From the NCBI GenBank assembly GCA_024516155.1, contig JAJJXM010000052.1:62001-126000 (forward strand): a DNA stretch of 64,000 bases, given 5' to 3'. Shown piece after piece: positions 56,402 through 64,000 of this stretch; the stretch's first letter is position 1; every line of letters starts with the position of its first letter. The position numbers were made by a program, and so were the translations under genes. A model generated the notes under the pieces. The model was not told where the DNA came from, made no database searches, and was given only the letters and a program-made list of their open reading frames with translations. This DNA is from Pyronema omphalodes (Eukaryota; Ascomycota; Pezizomycetes; Pezizales; Pyronemataceae).

Positions 56402-57683
56402 ATGCTTTTCCGTCGTCTGTCTCCTCAACTTCTGAAACTCAGACCAATATTATCACAACTTCCATCTAAACTACCAATTGCAACAAAACCCTACACCATC
56501 ATGGCCACTGTAAGTCAATCCTTCATCAGAGACTATCATGTTCCCATCCGCTAATTCCCCCCCCTCCAAGGAACGTAAAATCACCGATTGGGTACCAAAG
56601 GACTCCAAAACCGGCGAATTCAACCGCCTTGCCAGTACCTTCCGCCATCAAATTTCCCGCACCTCATCCGAATTCCCCCCTGAATCCAACCGCTACCATC
56701 TCTATGTTTCCTACGCTTGCCCGTGGGCTCACCGTACCTTGATCGTTCGTGCCCTGAAGGGCCTCGAAGCCCACATCTCCGTCAGCGTAGTGCACTGGCA
56801 CATGGGCCCCTCCGGATGGCGATTTGGAGAGGAGGGTGAAGGGGAAGAGATCCAGAAAGCACCGGAACCAAATATCGGCGCAAAGTTCATGAAGGATATT
56901 TATGGAACTGTTGAAGGCTATGACGGAAGGTTTACGGTGCCGTTATTGTGGGACAAGAAAACGAAGACCATTGTCAATAATGAGAGTTCAGAAATTATCA
57001 GGATGCTTTATGAGGAGTTTGATGATATCCTGCCGGAGGAGAAGAGGGGAGGTGATTATTACAAGGAAGAGGATAGAAAGAAGATCGACGAGTTTAATAG
57101 CTGGGTTTATGATACGGTCAATAATGGAGTTTATAAATGTATGCCCACAATCATTTCCATTATTGTTGAGATATTCAGGCGCTGACTCTGATAGCCGGAT
57201 TTGCGACCACTCAGGCGGCTTATGAAAAGGCTGTCATTTCCTTATTCTCATCGCTCGATAAAATCGAAAATATTCTCAAGGAATCCCCCGGTCCCTACAT
57301 TTTCGGTAACACCCTCACAGAGGCCGATATCCGTCTCTACCCAACAATCATCAGATTTGATCCTGTATACGTTCAGCATTTCAAGACGAATTTGAAAATG
57401 ATTCGTCATGATTATCCTAATATCGAGAAGTGGTTGAGACATCTTTATTGGGATATTCCCGCATTTAGGGAGACAACGAACTTTGAACATATTAAGAAGG
57501 TATGTCAATCGCCATCCGGAATTGAGAGATGTGTGAGACGAAGGAAAGAATGGGAGACACGAGATGCTAGATATAGAGGGCTGACATGTGGAATAGCATT
57601 ACACCAAGAGTCACCCACAGATCAACCCGCACGGTATTACTCCTTTGGGTCCTGTCCCAGATATTTTGCCGAAGAACGCGTAA
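56402..57683 (+). CDS. Omega-class glutathione transferase / glutathionyl-hydroquinone reductase (ECM4/GTO)
   Basis: Exons are 56402-56509, 56571-57138, 57195-57499 and 57597-57683, with introns of 61, 56 and 97 nt. The product is 355 residues, or 322 from the in-frame ATG at 56501. The enzyme reduces glutathionyl-hydroquinones and related mixed thioethers with glutathione. The thioredoxin-fold half carries the active-site motif [12 protein letters not shown], whose Cys is at about residue 86 (53 in the short form), and the [22 protein letters not shown] glutathione-binding segment. The helical half has [17 protein letters not shown] and [15 protein letters not shown], both classic for the family. 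The first 33 residues are Arg/Lys/Leu-rich with no acid and look like a mitochondrial presequence, so two start codons may give two locations. Motifs are complete. Confidence 0.9.
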
Positions 57684-58252
57684 GCGCGTAATTAGGCCAT
57701 TAAGTAGGTGCAGGTTGAGGATGATGTAAAGACTGTAACAATTGTAACCGTTGTTACGAATTCAAAATCAAGAGAAAACGGAGGACATGGACTTTCATGT
57801 AATTTATTGCGCAAGATATCTCAGAATGCTTTTATTTATACCAATCATGTAAATTGATAATGATTAATTATCACCATTGACGCTGATTTCTGTTTGTGGG
57901 CTCCAATTTCACAGCACGCGGTCTGGTTTAAATTTCCAATTCCCGCCTCAACTCCAGTGATACGTGTTTATATTAGACCTATCAGACGTTTGAATTTCTT
58001 GTACGACAGTTGAATGGAGTATGGTTCGCTGTCGAAACCGGCGAGTCATAACTGGCAAGTTGAGAGGCGTGGGTGCTCGCCGCCCATGCCGAACTTCCCC
58101 GCAGTTGGAGGGGCTGGCGACGCTAAAGCTCCCCACTTTGTTGCTCTAGAGCTCTTGTTAGTAATTCCGGGCCTAGAGCAGCGGAAACGCCAGAAGCACA
58201 CGATAGGTGGCAAATACATATCATGGAGTGGAAATACTTGTACATATAACTT

Positions 58253-58524
58253 CCCGTTGACAGCCGGTATAAGCCGACGCGCTCGAAGAATAACAATATT
58301 CAATTATTAGCTTACAATACTGATTTTTCTTATTGATATCTCAATCATATCTCGTTTGTATGATGTAATGAAAATATCAATGTGGCCTCCCGTTGACAGC
58401 CGGCACGATGCCGACGAGCTTGGAGAATGTCGATATTCAACTTCTTTCCAATTACTGGATAGATTTTCTGGTCAATATCTCAACTGTACGTCGTTCTGAT
58501 GGGTTGCCGTGGTTGCTGATTGGG
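58253..58524. repeat. Diverged tandem duplication, 136-bp unit
   Basis: CCCGTTGACAGCCGG starts both copies (58253 and 58389). The copies also share GCCGACGxGCTxGxAGAAT, ATATTCAA, and GATATCTCAA against AATATCTCAA, all at the same spacing. Many substitutions separate them, so it is an old duplication. Confidence 0.75.
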
Positions 58525-58928
58525 AAGGTATCTCCCAAGGTCTTGCCCTCGTGATCAGCCGTCCGCCCCAACGAAATAGAGGCGAGGTTGCCGTTGCCAT
58601 TGCCATAACCAGACCGGCTCTCGATGGCATTCTAGAGAATTCCATTCCATTTCAAGTCAATTCAATGAAATTACAAGATGTCCAGTGGGAAACAGATGGG
58701 TTTCTGAACATGTGAAGCCGTAGTACAGTTCCAGTGGTAACAACGCAGTATCAAGCTTAGTAAAAGCTATGTGTTGTTTCACACTCCGCGATGTTTCAGG
58801 GGAGCCGAGGTTAGACAGGCATACCTCTAGAGTACTCTAGCTGCCGTGGCTTGCTGGCTCATGTTCATAAGCTTCACAGCTGGAAGCGCGGCACTTACCT
58901 TACCTCTCTGACAGATAATCAAACATAC

Positions 58929-59000
58929 AACACACACACACACACACTCAGACTCAGACCCAGACCCAGACACACACACCATCACGATCACGATCACGAC
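58929..59000. repeat. Compound microsatellite (CA)n / CAGACC / (ATCACG)3
   Basis: It lies 64-135 bp upstream of the LON2 start codon, probably in the promoter or 5' leader. Confidence 0.85.
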
Positions 59001-59063
59001 CTTGAAATAACGATATTTGTACGACAACTATATACAACCAGCTTTAACTACAGTAACCTGAAT

Positions 59064-62000
59064 ATGGTTATCAAACCAAGCACACTTCCCCTCATCGCGC
59101 TTCCTTACTCCACTGTTCTTCTCCCTGGCGTAGTTCGTGAGTAGAGCCCTCGCCGCGCGCGCAACCCCGCCCCCGAGCTACCAGCTAACCGTACGCGCCA
59201 AATGTAGACCGCATCCTCATTTCCGACCGTCACGACATCGCCTCTCTTCTTAACAAGCTATCCAATGGCACCTCAACTTTAGACGCCTCTAACGTAGCCA
59301 TCGGAATAATTCCCTTACGTCCTCCCTACGGCATCGAAGACCCCGCGCGAGTCGTCCACGAAGAAGGCGACGAAGTTGAAAAAGGTTCCCAATCTTCTGG
59401 TACCGATTCAACCAAATCCTTGTCACCAAGCGCATTAAACATCGACCCATCCTCTGCCACTGTCGAAGAATTATTCACTCATGGTACCGTGGCACGAATC
59501 GTCGGTCTCGAGGGAAGAAAAACTACCAATACTACAAATGATGGGACAATTACAAATAATGATATGTCAATTGTTGTGGAGGGGGTGAGTAGATTTAAGG
59601 TTAAGCAATTTCGACAGAGAACTCCATGGATCGAGGCGGATGTTGAGCATTATGTTGATGAACCCATTCCGGCAAACGATGAACATAGTATTGAACTATT
59701 TCTTCAATTAAAGGCGTTAAGCCGGGAGCTCATCTCTTTATTACGCGCCAACACAGCTAGGGGAGTGGGGTTGCCACCAATGGTTGCGAGGAGGCTGGAG
59801 ATTCTGATCGCGCAGAAGGATGCAAATGATGCAGGAAATTTGGCGGATTTTATGATTTCTGCTGTAGAAACGACATTTTCGGAGAGGTTGCAATTTTTGG
59901 CGGCGACGACAGTACCCACAAGATTGGAAAAGGCAGTGGCTATTCTCAGTAGACAGGTGGATACTATTAAAGCTGCTGCAGCTAGAAGGAATTCTCAGAT
60001 GCCACCGATTCCACAGCTTGTGGTTGTGGATAATCGGCGGAATACACCAGTAGCTCAACGGCAAGTTGCGAGACGGAGGAGTATGTCCGGAGGAATGGGG
60101 AGTGATGACGAAGATGGAGAGGAGGATAACGAAGTCGAAGAATTAGCCAAGACACTAAAAGAGGCTGGGTTAAGCCCCGAAGCTGAAAAGGTTGCCAAGA
60201 GAGAACTTCAGAGATTGAAGCGTATGAGCCCTGTACAGGCGGAATACGGTGTTTGCAGAACTTATCTAGAAACACTTGCAGAGGTGAGTTATATTCCATG
60301 ACTCGGTGTGACGTCACGCCTTGGACACCAACTATCACTCGTGTATCAAAACCGAAGGCGAAGGCAGCATGCTGACTTTTCTCTCTCTAGATCCCTTGGA
60401 CTAAAACCACTGACGACCAACTTGATGCCACAACTTTAACCCGTGCCCGGCAGCAGCTGAATGATGACCATTACGGCCTTGAAAAAATCAAGAAACGACT
60501 CCTGGAATACCTTGCCGTCCTTCGGCTAAAGCAACAATTGGAGAAAGAACGCGAAGCTGCTGAATCATCCGCTGCAGCCGCAGAATCGGCGACTCAGAAT
60601 CAAGAGTCAGGAACCCTCGTTCCTGACCATGAAGCTGCCGGAAAGGAAGTGGTTAAAGCCAGTGATGTGGCAACTGGTAAAGCATTCGATGCCCCTGCAG
60701 CACCTTCGGCAACGCCTGTAAACCCAAAATCGGGCCCTAGAGATCCATCTAAGAAGCGAATTATCGATAAATCGCCCATCCTCCTCCTAGTAGGACCCCC
60801 TGGAGTTGGAAAAACCTCATTAGCAAAGAGTGTAGCACTAGCGCTTGGCAGAAAGTTTCATAGGATTTCATTAGGAGGTGTTCGGGATGAGGCGGAGATT
60901 AGAGGACATAGAAGGACTTATGTTGCGGCTATGCCGGGGGTTATCGTTAATGCCTTGAGGAAGGTTGGGGTGTCGAATCCGGTTATTTTACTCGGTGAGT
61001 TTGAGTCAACTTTTCTCAACTGCCCCACTCTGTAGGAGAGGGAGGGGGCATGATGGGGCGGCAATTTTTCTATTTTAAAAGCGGTAATGCAAGGCATGTC
61101 AAATGGGGGAGTTTTGCCAATGCTTTTTCCTAATTCCTTACATCCCGCTCCCCTGCCCCCAGGTTCCAACAGACGACTGTTGGAACCTGAAAAGATGTTC
61201 CCTTATTCCTCGCTCCTCATTCCTCGTTCCTCGTTCCTCGCTCCTCATTCCTCGCCCCTTGCTACTGCATTGTATTCCCAGGAACCGTATGAAACATGGA
61301 TCATTCAGCTAACACACCCTGTAGACGAAATCGACAAAGTAGGTGGTGCAAATTTTCACGGCGACCCAAGCGCAGCAATGCTTGAAGTCCTAGATCCCGA
61401 ACAGAACTGGAGCTTTACCGATCATTATATCAATATTCCTATTGATTTATCAAAAGTGGTATGTACTATCTTGTGTTTATTCGTTTATTTATTTTCCCTT
61501 ATTCTCGCTTCCGAATCCGCGGTTGAGAATTGCTTTTTTGGCATCTGGCAAAATACCCCTAAACGGCCAGGCCATCCGCACCGTTGTCGCAAAAGTCTGC
61601 AAGAGGGCGAAGCTGCGAGGTCCACATGTTACACATGAACTTCACTCAGCTTCGTCAGGCTTTGCCAAGCTGCACATTGCAGCGGTGAGTCTGCGCTGGA
61701 CCTCCCTCCCGAGTCCCCATGCACTGTTGTTGGCCGGGGCGAGGGGCGGGGGAAATTTTCATGCACTCTTCATGCAAGTCACGCTGTAGGTCAGCGGTCA
61801 GCTTCACTCGTACATTCTTTTGGACACGCGCATGCTGGGGGGATACAGGGAATGTACCAAGTACCGGATTCAACAGGCGTGGCTTGTGCCGTTGCTTGCG
61901 CAATTATGCGAGCTATGCTAAGACCCGGCTTAAGCGAACCGTCGGGAATTTTTTGGAATCTGAAGGAAGTGGAATACTCGCTTGAGACTTTCATTTTCAG

Positions 62001-63261
62001 ATACCATTCCCGAAAATACCCCCCCCCCCCCCCAAATCTTCCCGACATTCCCCGATAGATCCTGATTTTCAGTTTGGGCTCTCTATCATAATTTTTACGC
62101 TATGATGGCGATGATCACAGTGTTTGAATTTTTTACAAAACCTTTTCTGGAAAACGAATAAATAAAAATAACCGTTACTAACAAAACAAACCATAGCTCT
62201 TCATAGCCACCGCCAACTCTCTAGACACCATCCCCCCTCCCCTCCTAGACCGTATGGAAACCCTCCAACTCTCTGGCTACACTTCCCTCGAAAAATCCCA
62301 CATCGCATCAAAGTACCTCCTCCCAAAGCAACTCCTCAGCAACGGCTTGTCCTCCAGCCATGTCTCCATTCCCCCTCCAGTCCTCGACAAAATCATCACC
62401 AGCTATACCCGGGAGAGCGGTGTGAGAAACCTAGAGCGCGAACTCGGCTCCGTCTGCCGTGCCAAAGCAGTCCAATATTCCGAAGCACGAGACTCCGAGC
62501 AACTTAGCACCTACAACCCCGAAGTTTCTATCACCGATCTTGAAACCATCCTTGGAATTGAAAAATATGAAACTGAGTTGACCGAACGCTCCAACAAGCC
62601 TGGAGTCGTGACTGGCTTGGTGGCTTTCTCATATGGTGGAACCGGCGCTATTTTATTCATCGAAACAAGTCTTATGCCTGGCACCGGAAGAATTATAACC
62701 ACAGGAAAGCTTGGGGATGTCTTGAAAGAGTCGGTGGAAGTGGCATTAACATGGGTAAGATCCCATGCCTATGAACTTGGAATTGCGGAAACAAAGGAAG
62801 AGGATATTATGAAAGGCAAAGCACTACATGTGCATTGTCCGGCTGGAGCGGTGCCCAAGGATGGTCCTTCGGCTGGAATGGCGTTTGCGGTTGCGTTGGT
62901 TAGTTTGTTTACGGGCAGGAGAGTGCCGAGTCAGCTCGCTATGACGGGAGAGATGAGTTTGAGGGGTAAGGTTACCCCGATCGGAGGCGTAAAGGAGAAG
63001 TGTATTGGAGCCTTGGCCGCCGGGGTGAAAAAGGTATTGTTGCCACAGGGCAACAGGAAGGAGGCTAGGGAGCTGCCTGAGGAGGTCAAACAGGGGCTGG
63101 AGATTATCTTCGTGAGGTAAGTTCTGATCCCGGGAATGCTTGGGGTGAAATGAACGGGAAGCTGACAATTTTGCAGGAACATTTGGGAAGGAATTCAGAA
63201 TGTTTGGCCAGAGTGGTCAGTGGCGGGCGATAACATCTCAACTGTAGAGAGTAGACTCTAA
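59064..63261 (+). CDS. Lon protease homolog 2, peroxisomal
   Basis: Exons are 59064-59136, 59208-60283, 60391-60994, 61325-61458, 62197-63116 and 63177-63261; the product is 963 residues. It is an ATP-dependent serine protease of the peroxisomal matrix, degrading oxidised or misfolded proteins and helping matrix-protein processing. The N-terminal substrate domain starts with [15 protein letters not shown]. The AAA+ module has Walker [10 protein letters not shown] (about 518-526) and Walker B in ILLDEIDKVG, split by intron 3. The proteolytic domain has the Ser in [11 protein letters not shown] (about 854) and the Lys in GGVKEK, so the Ser-Lys dyad is intact. The last three residues, S-R-L, are a PTS1 import signal, which separates it from mitochondrial Lon (Pim1). 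An approximately 70-residue Ala/Glu-rich insert before Walker A is typical of fungal Lon2. Introns 3 (330 nt) and 4 (738 nt) are unusually long here. Confidence 0.93.
61161..61188 (+). other. Perfect intronic hairpin in LON2 intron 3
   Basis: AGGTTCCAACAG (61161-61172) and CTGTTGGAACCT (61177-61188) are exact complements around a 4-nt loop, ACGA. It sits in a 330-nt intron just before a run of degenerate CTCCTCATTC/CTCGTTC repeats (about 61200-61262). Confidence 0.8.
61459..62196 (+). other. Oversized LON2 intron 4 (738 nt)
   Basis: The 5' end GTATGT and the 3' end TTACTAAC...CCATAG are good splice signals, and the flanking exons join in frame (SKV then LFIATAN). The interior has no coding character. 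It has a (C)15 run at 62019-62033 and an 8-bp inverted pair GTCGGGAA/TTCCCGAC around it, so it may hold an inserted element. Confidence 0.6.
62019..62033. repeat. Homopolymer (C)15 tract
   Basis: Fifteen C inside LON2 intron 4. It is the only one of the four long G/C runs that lies within a gene. Confidence 0.9.
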
Positions 63262-64000
63262 GCGGCGAACAATATCAATCTCCAAACGAAGGCAGGAATG
63301 TATGAAGACAGTGGAACGATTGGGTTTGAGTGATCAATTGAGTTTTGGTCTTTGCTTTGAAGTCTTGATAGCTTTTTGATTTTGATACATTTGGTTTACC
63401 ACGTACGTACGATGCTTTGATGGAGGATTGCATGCATTTGCATTATGGTGTAATGAACCCGCATTATTTTTTGTACCATCAATCTCTATTCCTTATTCCG
63501 TATTTTTGTTTTTATTTCACTTTTTGAATACGTATTTATACCCAGTATGTAGCCTCATGAATAACATATGTTTATGACAAATGCAAATAACGGGATATAT
63601 GTGATACGTAATACTGTTCTGTGGCGAAATTTGGTGAATTGTAGACTCTGGTTATTCTTTGTGTGCAAGTTGGGGGCTATGGTGGCGGATCGTGGTTGTA
63701 CCCTCAATGAACCGCCAGGAGTTTGTAACCCTCATTTAGACGCTGTCCGGTTTCCATCGTCATTGAGACACCATGTACATGTACACCGATATCAAACGAT
63801 CTGAAATACACCCAACAGCACAGTGCAGCCTCTCGAGCTAAATTAGTTATCAGGCATCGCTATATCTCCTTTTACTTATCTACTACGCGAATACCCAATC
63901 CTAAATCCCCAACGTCCAATCTACGAGCTGCGAGCTGCAGGAAGCAGGCGCGTCAATGATCATGAGACAAACTTAAAGTCTCGAACTCCCAGTAGCTTGG
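63262..64000. other. Right-edge stretch after LON2
   Basis: This is the 3' flank of LON2. Small frames show no domain or signal, and no RNA gene or repeat array is visible before the window ends. Confidence 0.45.

Larger units (their letters stand above)
57684..59063. other. Intergenic stretch with a diverged tandem duplication and microsatellite
   Basis: It separates the glutathione transferase from LON2. It contains two diverged copies of a 136-bp unit (58253-58524) and a CA/CAGACC/ATCACG repeat patch (58929-59000) just upstream of the LON2 start. No gene is supported. Confidence 0.5.

Noticed and set aside
60995..61324. Reading through LON2 intron 3 as coding
   Set aside because: The frame stops at once (TAG after CCCCACTCTG), and splicing gives the exact Walker B sequence [10 protein letters not shown].

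Overview
The window looks like nuclear DNA of a filamentous ascomycete (Pezizomycotina). Spliceosomal introns are short, mostly 41-100 nt, with GT(A/G)NGT 5' sites, CTRAC/CTAAT branch points and a nearby YAG. Fungus-type genes are present: ATP25, an ECM4-type omega glutathione transferase, an Asi-type RING protein, a Dal5-like MFS carrier and a peroxisomal Lon. Species cannot be fixed from this sequence. No bacterial features, CRISPR arrays or intact transposons are visible.

Layout. 1-510 (-): 5' part of a gene for a secreted Thr-rich protein. 1678-3640 (+): pepsin-fold protein with a signal peptide, one transmembrane segment and a cytoplasmic tail, probably inactive. 5834-7612 (-): RRM-like protein with a coiled coil. 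8311-9402 (-): scavenger decapping enzyme DcpS, divergent from 9632-11722 (+): mitochondrial ATP25. 15490-17555 (+): MATE transporter. 19198-20289 (+): UBL3/MUB-like prenylated ubiquitin-fold protein. 20.3-23.1 kb: low-complexity DNA. 23094-29138 (+): cohesin loader SCC2/Mis4. 29.1-34.6 kb: gene-free, simple repeats and a tRNA-like/SINE-like segment. 34626-37505 (-): large protein with two C-terminal RRM-like folds. 37.5-47.7 kb: gene-poor, with one candidate small Cys-rich ORF near 44.2 kb. 47761-49242 (-): Myb/SANT-like DNA-binding protein. 49686-50287 (-): small coiled-coil protein. 50545-52923 (+): MFS transporter with two consecutive microexons. 53303-55754 (-): Asi3-like membrane RING E3, divergent from 56402-57683 (+): glutathionyl-hydroquinone reductase. 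59064-63261 (+): peroxisomal Lon protease ending in a PTS1 (SRL).

The genes do not form a cluster with one pathway. They are housekeeping genes (mRNA decay, mitochondrial translation, cohesin loading, peroxisome quality control, membrane transport) mixed with lineage-specific proteins. They are separated by long gene-poor stretches rich in simple repeats and long homopolymer G/C runs. All exon models were built by hand from splice signals and reading-frame continuity. Every multi-exon model given closes in frame, but none has been checked against RNA or homologues.
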